The notes: generated from the sequence alone by a model not told the origin. 64,000 nt of DNA from CBDCGS01 sp965216915 (GCA_965216915.1 CBDCGS010000010.1:62001-126000), one strand, 5' to 3'; counted from the first letter of the stretch, positions 8,555 to 17,796 are shown. Translations and numbers: made by a program.

Positions 8555-9943
8555 CTAAAACTCGAAATAGATGAACTCGACGGACTGACCTTTGGAAAGC
8601 TCGAGCGTGATGACGAGCACCACGATGGCGGCGGCGACCGCGGTGACCTTGCCGATGATGCCGCGCGGCGTCGCCCAGCGATCCACGATGGTTTGGCTGT
8701 TTGGCAGGGCCAGCACGACGATCGCCGCGACGATCGCCAGGGTGCCCGGCAGCGCTTCTGCGACACGCGGCGCATCGGGCGCGAGCATCATCATCGAGGC
8801 ATAGATGTTGCGCACGGTGGTGACGTCGGGGGAACGGAACAAGACCCAACCGAAGAGGATGAAGAGCGCCGTTGCGGCCCAGCCCAGAAGCGGCGGCATG
8901 CGGCCCCCGAAGTGTCGCCAGAGGACGAGCGCCGAGAGCCCGATCGCGTGCCAAAGGCCCCAGCCGACGAAATTCCAACCCGCGCCATGCCACAAGCCGC
9001 AGAGCATCATCGTGATGTGCAGATTGAGGATCTGGCGGCCCAAGCCGTGTCGGTTGCCGCCAAGCGGAATGTAAAGATAGTCGCGGAAGAAGCTCGACAG
9101 CGTGATGTGCCAACGCCGCCAGAACTCTTGGATCGACACCGCCCGATAGGGCGACGCGAAGTTGACCGGCAAGCGCAGCCCCATCAGGAGGGCAAGCCCG
9201 ATCGCCATGTCCGAATAGGCCGAAAAATCGAAATAGATCTGGAAGGCGAAGCCGAGCGTGCCGCTCCAGGCGTCGAGCGCGGAGACGGCCCCGTTCGACG
9301 CGGCCGCGTAGACGGCGTCGACATGGGGCGCGAAACCGTCGGCGAAGATGAACTTCTTGACGAGGCCGGTCGCGAAGAGGAGGCACCCGAAACCGAACCG
9401 GAACGCCTCGAATGGGCGCTTCTCCACCCGCAGAAGCTGCGGAATCAACTGGTCGTGGCGGACGATCGGGCCGGCGATGAGCTGCGGGAAAAACGTGACG
9501 AAGAAGGCATATTGCTGCAACGGGTAGCGCGGCGCCTTGCCGCGTTCCAGGTCGACGAGATAGGCGATCTGCTGGAACGTGAAAAAGCTGATCCCGATGG
9601 GCAGGATCAAGCTTTCGGATTGATAGGGCGTGTCGAGAATCGCAAACAGGATCTCGGCGAAGAAATCCCGATACTTGAAATAGGCGAGGAGGCCGAGATT
9701 GACGACAAGGCCGGCGGGCAGCGCGAGTCGCGCGCGCCGCTCGTGGAGGAACCCGGCAAGCAGCCAATTGACGAGCACCGAGCCCACGATGAGCGGGAGA
9801 AACCGCACGTCCGCGTAGGCGTAGAAAAGGAGCGACGCCGCGATCACCAGGCGCTGCCGCCAGCGCTCCGCGTCGATCACGTAATAGAGAACGAGGACCG
9901 CCGGCAGGAAGACAAGAATGAAGATCGTCGAGTTGAAGAGCAT
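8555..9943 (-). CDS. MBOAT-family membrane O-acyltransferase (AlgI/DltB-like)
   Basis: 462 aa from the ATG at 9943 (MLFNSTIFILVFLP). It is a polytopic inner-membrane protein with about ten hydrophobic helices. Family hallmarks are QEFWRRWHITLSSFFRDYLY, IPLGGNRHG, and the intramembrane catalytic His in LWHGAGWNFVGWGLWH. Members take an acyl group, usually acetyl, from the cytoplasmic side and pass it to a periplasmic or exported glycan. The gene immediately precedes its SGNH-like partner. No polysaccharide-synthesis genes other than a sugar epimerase are near, so the acceptor cannot be named. Confidence 0.9.
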   Translation of the reverse strand: MLFNSTIFILVFLPAVLVLYYVIDAERWRQRLVIAASLLFYAYADVRFLPLIVGSVLVNWLLAGFLHERRARLALPAGLVVNLGLLAYFKYRDFFAEILFAILDTPYQSESLILPIGISFFTFQQIAYLVDLERGKAPRYPLQQYAFFVTFFPQLIAGPIVRHDQLIPQLLRVEKRPFEAFRFGFGCLLFATGLVKKFIFADGFAPHVDAVYAAASNGAVSALDAWSGTLGFAFQIYFDFSAYSDMAIGLALLMGLRLPVNFASPYRAVSIQEFWRRWHITLSSFFRDYLYIPLGGNRHGLGRQILNLHITMMLCGLWHGAGWNFVGWGLWHAIGLSALVLWRHFGGRMPPLLGWAATALFILFGWVLFRSPDVTTVRNIYASMMMLAPDAPRVAEALPGTLAIVAAIVVLALPNSQTIVDRWATPRGIIGKVTAVAAAIVVLVITLELSKGQSVEFIYFEF

Positions 9944-10153
9944 GGCGGCGCCGGATGGGACGGGCGGAGGTTCGGTGCGAGGTAACGCGATGCGAGAGCC
10001 GAGCGCCTCAGGGCCGGAGTCGCCCAAAAAAGACCCGAATCAGTGCAACGCGACCGCACCGGTCCCGGTGAGCCGATGCTGCCTCATCGCAGCTGGGCGC
10101 GCAACGCGGTTGGCGGATCGGATTGGCGAGAGAGCGGTCGGGCCGGCGCTCGT

Positions 10154-11119
10154 TTACGGCGCACCCGGCGCCGTCGGGTCTGCGCGGTTCCCGCGGTACC
10201 AGGCTGCGGTCGCGGCGAGGCCGTCGGCGAGGTCGTGGGGCGGATGCCAGCCCAACTCGCGCTCGATTTTCGCGGTATCGACGGTCAGCGACCCCAGGAG
10301 GCGCCGCGCATCGCCGCCGCGTCCCAGCGCCATCGCGGCGAGCGTGAGCGCGGCCGCGGGCACGGGGAACAGACGGGCCGGCCGGCCGAGCGCATCGGCC
10401 ATGGCGCGCACCAGGGCGGCCGTCGAGACGGGCTGCGCGTCGGCCACGAGATGGAGACCCGTCACGGCCTCGCGGCGCGTGAAGCACAGCATCACGAGGT
10501 CGGCAAGGTTCCGAACGTAGAGCAGCGAGCGCCGGTTGCCGGCCCAGGCCAAGGGAAGCGGCAGGCCGCGGTCGACCGCGCGCAGAAGGCTCAGGAAGTT
10601 GGCGCGGACACCCGGTCCATAGACGAGGGGGATGCGGAGAACGCACACCGCCATCCCATGCGTCGCGGCGACGGTCGCGAGCTCCTGCTCGGCGTCCCAC
10701 CGCGCGCGGGCATAGGCACCTTCGGGCGATGGCGGGTCAGCTTCCGTGTAGGGCGTCGCGCGGCCGTCGCCATTGACCTTGATCGAGCTGATGAACACGA
10801 ACCGGGCGACGCCCGCGGCGGCGGCCTGCGCCGCGAGGGCGCGCGTGCCCTCCCGGGTCACGCGGCCATGGGCCGCCGCGTCGCGCGCGTTCCGTGCCTC
10901 ATGCGCGCGCCCTGCGAGGTGGAGCACGGCATCGCACCCGTCGAGTGCGGCCGACCAATCGGTCTCGCCGGAGATCTCGCCGATGACGTGGGTGTCGGCG
11001 CCGAGCGGCGCCGCGGGCGGCCGGCGCACGGCGGCCCGCGACGATAGACCCCGCCGCGCCGCCTCGTGCAGGAACGCCCGGCCGATGAAGCCGCTTGCGC
11101 CGGTTACGAGCACGGTCAT
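10154..11119 (-). CDS. NAD-dependent sugar epimerase/dehydratase (extended SDR) with YxxxR
   Basis: 321 aa. Rossmann start MTVLVTGASGFIG, then HLAGRAHE, the Ser motif FISSIKVNG, a substrate region RIPLVYGPGV, and the family end ELGWHPP. Members epimerise or reduce nucleotide sugars at C4, often next to a polyprenyl-phosphate sugar transferase. The usual YxxxK catalytic pair reads Tyr136-Ala-Arg-Ala-Arg140, so Lys is replaced by Arg. This would alter NAD positioning and might weaken or change activity. The gene follows lptF on the same strand at a 135-bp distance, within a block of envelope genes. Confidence 0.85.
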   Translation of the reverse strand: MTVLVTGASGFIGRAFLHEAARRGLSSRAAVRRPPAAPLGADTHVIGEISGETDWSAALDGCDAVLHLAGRAHEARNARDAAAHGRVTREGTRALAAQAAAAGVARFVFISSIKVNGDGRATPYTEADPPSPEGAYARARWDAEQELATVAATHGMAVCVLRIPLVYGPGVRANFLSLLRAVDRGLPLPLAWAGNRRSLLYVRNLADLVMLCFTRREAVTGLHLVADAQPVSTAALVRAMADALGRPARLFPVPAAALTLAAMALGRGGDARRLLGSLTVDTAKIERELGWHPPHDLADGLAATAAWYRGNRADPTAPGAP

Positions 11120-11254
11120 CGCAGGGAGACCTCGATCATGATGCCGCGCACCGCCTAGACGGTCACGACGCGGCCGGTGCGGGGGATGGGCCGGATGTCC
11201 GTCACCGCCCCGCCCCCGCGGGCGGTTGGCCGCGGCCCGCACGGCGAAGGCGCC

Positions 11255-12379
11255 TCACGGCGTTGGTTGCGTGGTAGCGCGGCGCCCAAACCGCCACAGG
11301 GTTGCGCGCCGGTTCAGCAGAAGCGCGCCGCCGCCGATCGCCGCCGCGACGTTGACGTACATGAGCGGGGTCAATCCCGGTTGCTTGGCGACGACGTTCA
11401 CCAGCGCAAGCCCGGCCGCCTCGAACGCGAAGGCCGCGATGATGGCGGTGAGGATGCGACGCCATTGCCCCCGCCGGTTGAAATCGCCCGAGAGCAGCGC
11501 CGCCAGCGCGATCATCGTCAGCCCGAAGGTGAAGAGCGGCGAGACGATGCGGTTGTGCGCCTCGGCCAGGAACTTGTAGCGGTTGGCCTGCTCGCCCGGG
11601 CTGTCGCCCGGGAAGAAGAGCTCGTGGATGTAGCGCTCGCCAGCCTTGCGCCAGCGCTCGCCGCGTTGTTCGGTGAATTGGCTGAGGTCGAGCGTGTAGC
11701 GGTCGAAATAGAGCAGCGAGAGGTGGGTGCGGTCCTTGTTGATCTCCTGACGGTTGCCCTTGAGCAGGATGAACCGCGGCCCCTCCTCGGTGTTCACCAG
11801 GATGCCCTCCTCGGCCATCATGGTCACCGGCTGCTCGGCGTTCGAGGTGTCGTGGACCAGGATGCCCTTCAGCACGCCGGCGCTGTCGCGGGTGCGCACA
11901 TAGACCGTCAGGTTGTCGAGCACGTTGTTGAACACGCCCTCTTGAATGAGGATCGAGGAGTAGTCGCTGCGGAGAACGAACTGGCGCTCCTTGAACTCCC
12001 GAAAGCTGTTGGGCACGAAGTACATGGTGATCGCGTAGGAGGCGAGGCACACCACGCCGGCGAGCATCAGGGCGGGTGCCGCGAGGCCCCATTGGCTTAC
12101 CCCGCTCGCGCGGAGCGAGACGAGCTCGCTGTCGACCGTGAGCTTGTTGTAGGCGAAGAGCAGCGCGCAAAAGAGCGCAATCGGCAGAATCGCGCCGAGA
12201 AAGGTCGGCAGGACGAGCAGCGTCAAATAGCCAAACGCGACGATCGAGAGCCCCTTGTTGACCATCAGGTCGAGGAAGCGCAGCGACTGCGTGAGCCACA
12301 CGATCGCCGTGAGCCCAACGGTGACGAGCAGAAAGGGCGCGATCAGCTGGCGCAGGATATACAGCTTGAATGCCGGCAT
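11255..12379 (-). CDS. lptF: LPS export ABC transporter permease LptF
   Basis: 374 aa, YjgP/YjgQ family. An N-terminal membrane bundle (ILRQLIAPFLLVTVGLTAIV, ..LPTFLGAILPIALFCALLFA) is followed by a periplasmic beta-jellyroll (residues about 130-270) and three C-terminal helices. The early text YNKLTVDSELVSLRASGVS fits LptF rather than LptG. It pulls lipopolysaccharide from the inner membrane together with LptG and the ATPase LptB. In most alphaproteobacteria lptG follows directly; here a sugar epimerase does, so lptG must be elsewhere. Start chosen at MPAFKLYILRQ (12379); an upstream extension is Gly/Ala-rich and not family-like. Confidence 0.88.
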   Translation of the reverse strand: MPAFKLYILRQLIAPFLLVTVGLTAIVWLTQSLRFLDLMVNKGLSIVAFGYLTLLVLPTFLGAILPIALFCALLFAYNKLTVDSELVSLRASGVSQWGLAAPALMLAGVVCLASYAITMYFVPNSFREFKERQFVLRSDYSSILIQEGVFNNVLDNLTVYVRTRDSAGVLKGILVHDTSNAEQPVTMMAEEGILVNTEEGPRFILLKGNRQEINKDRTHLSLLYFDRYTLDLSQFTEQRGERWRKAGERYIHELFFPGDSPGEQANRYKFLAEAHNRIVSPLFTFGLTMIALAALLSGDFNRRGQWRRILTAIIAAFAFEAAGLALVNVVAKQPGLTPLMYVNVAAAIGGGALLLNRRATLWRFGRRATTQPTP

Positions 12380-12574
12380 CGCGCCATTATATCGGCCGGC
12401 GCCCGCGTCGCCGCAAGCGCCGTCGCCGGCGTGCAATACGCGAAGGCCCGCATTGCGGAGGAAGGGTCAGAACGACTGTGCCTTTGGCAACGTTGATGGG
12501 ATCGGGTGGAAGCCCGTGAGAGCAGAATACGTCCTTGCGAGATGGGCGCGGTTGCTATCCGCGCAAAACGGTCA

Positions 12575-13429
12575 TCAGCGCGTCAGGTGAGCTGAGAGAA
12601 ACGCCAAGACTTTCTTGCGCACGTCGGGCAGTCCGTGAACATAGTGCCCCCGGTGGTCGATCACGAATGAGTCCGCATTTGATCTTCCAACGAAAAACTC
12701 TCCGCAATGGCCTTTGTCGTATTCTTCTTGAAACCACGGATCCTCGTCCGCAACGATCGCCAGGATGGGTTCATCCAAGGGCCCGGAGATACCAACGTAC
12801 TCCGACCAGCCCGCATTGCACGTCCAGCCCAAAACGACCCGTCCCGCCAGTCCGCCATGCCCATATTTGGCAGCCGTGAGCCCGCCCTCGCTGAAGCCTA
12901 TGATGAAAATATTGCGCTGATCGACCCACGGCATGGTCAGAGCGGCCTCGTGGGCATGGCGCGCCTCGGCGAGGCGATAGCGCAACGCCGATCGAAAAAT
13001 ACCACCTCGCTTCGAATCTGCGTCGCAATGTTTTTGCTTGTTCTGTCTCGCAAAACTATCCGGCGCGAGCACGGCAAAGCCAGCCGCAGCAATGAACTGC
13101 ACTTCAGACCCCACGGAGCCTGCCACCCAACCATCGCAGCCATGCATGTAGATAACGAGCGGCATCTTTGATTCGGGCCTCAACCCGGCCAGTTGAGGTC
13201 TGACTTCGCGCAGCTTGCGGACCCAATAGGACGACCAGCGCTCCGAGAGAGAACCGTCGGGGAAGACCATTTGCGCGCTTTCGAGCGTGCGTGCCAGCTC
13301 ATCGTGATCGCCAGCAGTGCCGCCTCCCACCGACGCGCAACCGCCAATCGCTCCGGCCATCAAGATCGCCGCCAGGGGCATGCGCGAATGGAGCATTCTC
13401 GACAGCCAAATCACCGCTGAAATCGCCAT
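12575..13429 (-). CDS. Lipoprotein alpha/beta hydrolase (dienelactone-hydrolase-like)
   Basis: 284 aa. The start at 13429 has a GGAGG 12 nt upstream; an internal ATG at 13396 is an alternative. The signal MPLAAILMAGAIGGC ends in a lipobox (GGC), so the protein is probably lipid-anchored. The alpha/beta-hydrolase core shows YMHGCDGW (oxyanion region), PDSFARQ, the nucleophile elbow GFSEGG, ADEDPW (acid) and a late HRGHYVHG with the catalytic His. Substrate unknown. It is a paralogue of the hydrolase at 21730-22617 with the same motifs in the same order. It lies just outside the putative island edge. Confidence 0.8.
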   Translation of the reverse strand: MAISAVIWLSRMLHSRMPLAAILMAGAIGGCASVGGGTAGDHDELARTLESAQMVFPDGSLSERWSSYWVRKLREVRPQLAGLRPESKMPLVIYMHGCDGWVAGSVGSEVQFIAAAGFAVLAPDSFARQNKQKHCDADSKRGGIFRSALRYRLAEARHAHEAALTMPWVDQRNIFIIGFSEGGLTAAKYGHGGLAGRVVLGWTCNAGWSEYVGISGPLDEPILAIVADEDPWFQEEYDKGHCGEFFVGRSNADSFVIDHRGHYVHGLPDVRKKVLAFLSAHLTR

Positions 13430-13510
13430 GTAGTTCGAATTCCTCCCCGTCCGCGCGGCGGAGAACACTTGTCTCCAGCCTTGCCGAGTATCGAGCAACC
13501 CCTCGATCCG

Positions 13511-13538
13511 ATTGGTGCCGGCTGCAGGATTCGAACCC
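13511..13538 (-). repeat. Displaced 3' end of tRNA-Thr (putative attachment-site half)
   Basis: 28 bp identical to positions 31193-31220, i.e. the CCA end, acceptor strand and T-arm part of the intact tRNA-Thr, in the same orientation. Identity stops sharply at both ends and no anticodon arm can be drawn here, so it is a fragment and not a tRNA gene. This is what an integrase leaves at the far end of an element inserted in a tRNA 3' end. Confidence 0.8.
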
Positions 13539-13556
13539 CAGAGCCGGTTCGGTTCG

Positions 13557-13835
13557 TCAGCATAGAAGTTCCGGTCGACCAGATCGCATGCGGGCCGAAC
13601 TCGGTCGTCCCGGAAGGTCGTGCGACGCCTGAATACCAGCCGCTTTCATCAGCCGCTCCATCAGGCCATCTCTCCGGCGGCCGCTGTCACGGTCGGCCTG
13701 CTTGACCCAGCTGTGGACCGTCGCAACACAGGGCTCGAACTCACGCGCAAGGTCTTCGACGCCACGCCCGGAACGCGCCAGCGCAACGATCTGTTCCCTG
13801 AAGTCCGCAGGGTACGGGTTCCTCGTTCTCGGCAT
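13557..13835 (-). pseudogene. IS3-family transposase OrfA remnant
   Basis: Starts MPRTRNPYPADFREQIVAL and contains the helix-turn-helix part typical of IS3-family OrfA (EDLAREFEPCVATVHSWVKQ, DRDSGRRRDG). The text then jumps to unrelated sequence and stops at 92 codons; the leucine-zipper end and all of OrfB are missing. Just upstream, 13865-13889 (TGTCCACCAAACCGGGGGAA) looks like the outer end of such an element. It is a dead fragment at the left edge of the island. Confidence 0.75.
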
Positions 13836-13954
13836 CAGAACACTCTCCTCTCAATGCGAAAAGGTGTCCACCAAACCGGGGGAACTCCACCATTCAAAGA
13901 TCCCGCTGAGCTGGACCACCAAATTGAGGGACTGCGCAAGGCCGGATGGAGCGG

Positions 13955-14130
13955 CTAGCCCAACTCGTCGAGCAGTGCCTTGACTTCCCCGAGGTCGGGT
14001 GAGTCGAAGCCGTGGGTGAACCAGCCGTGGATCGGGGCAAGAGGATCTCGACTTTCTCGGTCTTGCCCCGGTCGCACCGGAGGAGAGCGAGGTCAGCGGG
14101 CATGAAGCGGGCGCCGCCGAGCGCCCGATT
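13955..14130 (-). pseudogene. C-terminal remnant of a TPR-type adenylate cyclase, frameshifted
   Basis: On the minus strand one frame reads GGARFMPADLALLR, then KTEKVEILLP. After a shift of frame near 14030 it continues HGWFTHGFDSPDLGEVKALL to a stop at 13955. The ending GWFTxGFDxPDLxEAKALLDEL is familiar from large cyclase-ATPase-TPR regulators of rhizobia and relatives. Only the tail is left and it is broken. The family assignment is from memory of that ending. Confidence 0.5.
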
Positions 14131-14277
14131 GCAGAACTGCTGTCAACGGATCCTCCGAAGGCGATCCTGGTTGGCGCAGCGCAACGACTGTATCCTCTCC
14201 CATGGCGTATCCCTCCCTCGTGGAATGGCGAGTTCAGCATCGCCAGGATACGACGCCCTCAACTCGACCCATCACCA

Positions 14278-14446
14278 ACTTTCACCTATAGCCCGCGCGC
14301 AATTCCGCATGGGCATCTCCTATGAACGAGGCCTCGGGATCGAGGCGGTCAAGGATGAGGCCCTGACCTGGTACCGCAAGGCGGCAGGTGCCGGATTGAC
14401 CAACGCAATCGAAGCCGTCGATCGCTTGGAACGGGAGGCGCAATAA
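14278..14446 (+). pseudogene. Sel1-repeat protein C-terminal remnant
   Basis: About 50 codons (AQFRMGISYERGLGIEAVKD, then EALTWYRKAAGAGLTNAIEA) form one Sel1 repeat and its capping helix. Nothing upstream in frame resembles more repeats or a signal. It looks like the surviving end of a Sel1 protein, related in kind to the intact Sel1-caspase gene at 18.3 kb. Confidence 0.5.
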
Positions 14447-14492
14447 CGGCCCGGTCGCGATGGCGTGCCCGCCGGTGCTGGCCGCGATGGCG

Positions 14493-16460
14493 CTACTTCT
14501 CGGTGAGCTCGATGCGGATGCCCCTCTCGCCGGCCTCGAGGCGCTCGAGGTGAAGGCGCGCGAGCGGGTCGTCCGGGCTCATCTCGGCTAGGTCCGCGAA
14601 GGCGGCGCGCGCGGCCGGATCCCCCGCTTTTAGCTTTTCGAAGGCGTCGAGATAGGCCTTCGTGGCTGGCGAGCCCTCGGCGCCGCGGCGCAGGGGCTCG
14701 AACGCCGACACGGCGTGCCGCTTGCCCTTGAGCACGAGATCGCCGACCGGACGGAGGGCGATATTCGGGCAGCGCTCGGCGCAGGCGCCGCTCACGCAGA
14801 TCCGCGTGCCCAGATGCTTGTTGACGGATTCGAGCCGCGCGGCGGTGTTCACCGTGTCGCCCATCGCCGTGTAGTCGAAACGCTCGGAGCCGCCGAAATT
14901 TCCGACTGTGGCCTCGCCCGTGTGCACACCGATCCGCGTGATGCCGAGCGTCACGCCGCGCTCGGCCCATTGCTGGATGAAGCCCTGCACGAACGCGTCC
15001 ATGTTCATCGCGCAGACGACCGCGAGGCTCGCATGGTCGCTCCGCTGCCCCGGTGCGCCGAAGAACGCGACCACGGCATCGCCCACGAACTTGTCGATCG
15101 TCCCGTGATGGCGCAGCACGATCCGGCTCATGCCATCGAGATAATCGTTGAGCAGCGATACGAGCACGGTGGGCTCGAGCGATTCCGAGAAGGTCGTGAA
15201 GCCCGCCATGTCGGTGAAGAGAAAGGTCATCTCGCGCCGCTCACCGCCGGCTTTGAGCTGGTCTGGGTTGGCCTCGAGGCGTTTCACCATTTCGGGCGCG
15301 AGAAAATGCTGGAAGGCGCGGCGGATGAGCTGGCGCCGGGCGCGGTGCTGCCGGCCGGCGTAGGCGGCGGCGACGGAGCCCGTGGCCATGAAGGCGAGGC
15401 TCGGCGCGAGCAGCGGCATCAAGGGGCCCCCTTGGGAAAACAGATAGAAGCAGCCGATCCAGAGCCCCGCGAGAAGCGCCAGGCCGAGCGCGGCCTTCAC
15501 GAGGATCGGCAGCCGCGGCACCAGGGCCAGGCCCAAGCCGAGCACGCCGACCACGAACGCGAAGAGCCAGGCGAGCGCCGGCGTCGGGCGCGGTTGCGCG
15601 CGGCTTTCGAGGATTTGCGAGAGGATGTGCGCATGCGCGACGACGCCCGCCATCTCGCCCGCGCCGCGGCGCGCCGAGAGCGGCGTGCGATGCCGATCGA
15701 CATGCGCGAGGTCCGCGCCGATCAGGACGATCTTGCCGGCGAACCAGTCTGGCGGCAGCGCGGCCGCGACATGGGCGGGGAAAGCGGGGAAGGCAGGGGT
15801 TTCCACGTTCGGCCGGCCGCGATAGTCGATCCGAAACGTTGCGTCCGGTATGTCGCGCCCCAGCGCCGCCGCGAGCGCGGCCGGAAAGCTCGGCGTCCCG
15901 CCCGCGCCCACGCGCGGCCGATGGCGCCGCACCGTGCCGTCGATCGCATCCTTCGTGAGCCCGGCATAGCCATGGCCCGCCGTGCCGAGCATATCGGCGA
16001 GATAAGCCCGCCGCTCTTGATCGACCCCGAGCCTCTCGTCGGCCCAAGCCGCGACGACAGGGACGCCGAGGGTGGCCAGCGTGTCGCGCAGCAGCGCGTC
16101 CTTCTCGGGCTCGGTCGGCTGATCGAGAAGGATGTCGAGGCCGATCACGGCGGCGCCATGCTGCTCGACCGTCCTAAGCAGCGCCGCCAGGAACGCGCGG
16201 TCGACCGGCGAGCGGTAGGGAAGGGCGGCCAAGGTGTCGTCGTTGATCGCAAGGATCACGATATCCTCGCTGACGGCGGCCGGCGGCGTCAGATAGGCAA
16301 TGCGGAGATCCGCCACGGCCTCCTCGGCGGATTGCACGATCGGTAGGATCTGGGGCAGGGCCGCGACCAGCGCCGCTGCCGCAAGCGACATCACCACGAG
16401 GATGATGCGCTCTCGAAGCTTGCGCGGAACCGCCTGAATTCGTTGAGCAATCGCCGTCAC
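14493..16460 (-). CDS. CHASE2-domain membrane adenylate cyclase
   Basis: 655 aa. The layout is a first membrane helix (about residues 17-40), a periplasmic CHASE2 sensor (about 45-290, with AVIGLDILLDQPT and GKIVLIGADLAHVDRH), three more helices (about 300-375), and a class III cyclase domain to the C-terminus. Metal-binding Asp417 (FTDMAGFTTF) and Asp461 (DKFVGDAVVAFFG) are present, and the purine/transition-state region YTAMGDTVNTAARLE supports ATP as substrate. It would make cAMP in response to an extracytoplasmic signal. It is divergent (172 bp) from a DUF4384-type secreted protein, a possible sensor partner. It is the first intact gene inside the left island edge. Confidence 0.9.
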   Translation of the reverse strand: MTAIAQRIQAVPRKLRERIILVVMSLAAAALVAALPQILPIVQSAEEAVADLRIAYLTPPAAVSEDIVILAINDDTLAALPYRSPVDRAFLAALLRTVEQHGAAVIGLDILLDQPTEPEKDALLRDTLATLGVPVVAAWADERLGVDQERRAYLADMLGTAGHGYAGLTKDAIDGTVRRHRPRVGAGGTPSFPAALAAALGRDIPDATFRIDYRGRPNVETPAFPAFPAHVAAALPPDWFAGKIVLIGADLAHVDRHRTPLSARRGAGEMAGVVAHAHILSQILESRAQPRPTPALAWLFAFVVGVLGLGLALVPRLPILVKAALGLALLAGLWIGCFYLFSQGGPLMPLLAPSLAFMATGSVAAAYAGRQHRARRQLIRRAFQHFLAPEMVKRLEANPDQLKAGGERREMTFLFTDMAGFTTFSESLEPTVLVSLLNDYLDGMSRIVLRHHGTIDKFVGDAVVAFFGAPGQRSDHASLAVVCAMNMDAFVQGFIQQWAERGVTLGITRIGVHTGEATVGNFGGSERFDYTAMGDTVNTAARLESVNKHLGTRICVSGACAERCPNIALRPVGDLVLKGKRHAVSAFEPLRRGAEGSPATKAYLDAFEKLKAGDPAARAAFADLAEMSPDDPLARLHLERLEAGERGIRIELTEK

Positions 16461-16632
16461 GTCTACGCGATCCGGCGCGTTCTGACGCCGCGCACCCCTT
16501 GTGTCATTCCTGTCATCGAAACGTGACGGCCATCATTTACCTTGGCGGCCCGCCCGCAATACCATGACGACCATGAACCGGCCACCGTCCGAGAACCCGG
16601 CCGGCCACGGCATGGCAAGGAGCGTGGGGCAC

Positions 16633-17796
16633 ATGAGGCTTCGCCTTCGTTGGATGGCAGGCGCTGTCGCGGCGCTGATGATCACGATCGGAAGCGCCCG
16701 CGCCGAGATGGTCGTGATCGCATCCACCGCGCCCGAAATCGACACCGGTCTGATCGTGGTGGCGGGCGATCGCCTGACGGTGCCCGACGGCGCGATGGTC
16801 ACGCTGGTTGACCGCACCGGCCGCTCGGTGACGATCAACGGTCCGTTCTCCGACGTCGCGGACGCGCCGGCCGAAGTGGGCGGCAACGACGTGATGGTCG
16901 CCGTCGCAAGCCTGATCAGCGCGCAGGACGAATATGAGGAGTTCGGGGCGACGCGCGGCGTCCGCATCGGCGATGCCGGGGCTGCCGGCCGGTCATCGGG
17001 CGCCGCTGCGGACATCGACGTCTCCACCGGCGGTGTGTACTGCGTCGGCGCCGGGTCGACGCCGCAGCTGTGGCGCGCCGATTCGACCAATCCGGCGACC
17101 TATGAGCTCGCGTCCCGCGCGGGGGGTACGCGCGCGCGTGTCGCGTTCGCCGCCGGCGCGATGGATGCGGCCTGGCCGGGCGCGATCGCGCCGGCGGGCG
17201 AGATCGAGATCAAGCGCCTCGACCGGGCAGCCGCGCCGGCGACCGTCATGTTCAAGAGCGTTCGCGATGACGCGGCGAGCGAGCCGGAGCGCATTGCGGC
17301 GTTGCTCGCGGTCGGCTGTGACAGGCAGGCGGCGATTCGTGCAGCGGCGTTTCGCGCAGAGGTCGCGCCGCTTTCGCTCTATCTCACGAGCGACCGCGGT
17401 CGGGACGCGCAGTACCAGCTCGGCGAGACGATGACCCTCATCGCGCAGGCGAGCCGCGACGTCTATCTCTATTGCTTCTACCGCGACAGTGCGGGCGCTG
17501 TGGTCACGCTCTTCCCGTCGCGCTATTCGAAGGGCGCGCGGGTGCGCGGCAACATTTCCCTGGCCTTGCCGGGCGAGCGGCTTCCCGTGACGCTCCAATT
17601 CACAGCGCCGCCCGGCCGCGAGCAGATCGCCTGCTACGCGACCGAGCGAGACATGGGTGACCGGCTGCCGAAAGCGGTGACGGCCGGCGCCTTCGAAGCG
17701 CTGAGCCCGGCCCGCGCGGCCGAGGTCGAGGCTGCCTTCGCTGAGATGGCCGGCTCTGGCCTGGCGCAGGCGAAAGTCGATATATTGGTGCAATAG
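16633..17796 (+). CDS. Secreted protein with C-terminal DUF4384-like domain
   Basis: 387 aa. Start at 16633 because AAGGAG lies 10 nt upstream and a signal peptide follows at once (MRLRLRWMAGAVAALMITIG, SARA); an open frame reaches further up without such support. Residues about 30-80 (VAGDRLTVPDGAMVTLVD, SVTINGPF) resemble the FecR-type beta domain. Residues about 255-360 (LYLTSDRGRDAQYQLGE.., VYLYCFYRD, VVTLFPSRY) match the DUF4384 pattern, a domain often seen with caspase-like proteases. It probably works in the periplasm with the divergent CHASE2 cyclase and the caspase protein downstream. Confidence 0.75.
   Translation: MRLRLRWMAGAVAALMITIGSARAEMVVIASTAPEIDTGLIVVAGDRLTVPDGAMVTLVDRTGRSVTINGPFSDVADAPAEVGGNDVMVAVASLISAQDEYEEFGATRGVRIGDAGAAGRSSGAAADIDVSTGGVYCVGAGSTPQLWRADSTNPATYELASRAGGTRARVAFAAGAMDAAWPGAIAPAGEIEIKRLDRAAAPATVMFKSVRDDAASEPERIAALLAVGCDRQAAIRAAAFRAEVAPLSLYLTSDRGRDAQYQLGETMTLIAQASRDVYLYCFYRDSAGAVVTLFPSRYSKGARVRGNISLALPGERLPVTLQFTAPPGREQIACYATERDMGDRLPKAVTAGAFEALSPARAAEVEAAFAEMAGSGLAQAKVDILVQ

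Noticed and set aside
13511..13585. A second tRNA-Thr gene
   Set aside because: Only the 3' 28 bp match; no anticodon or D arm can be formed upstream.
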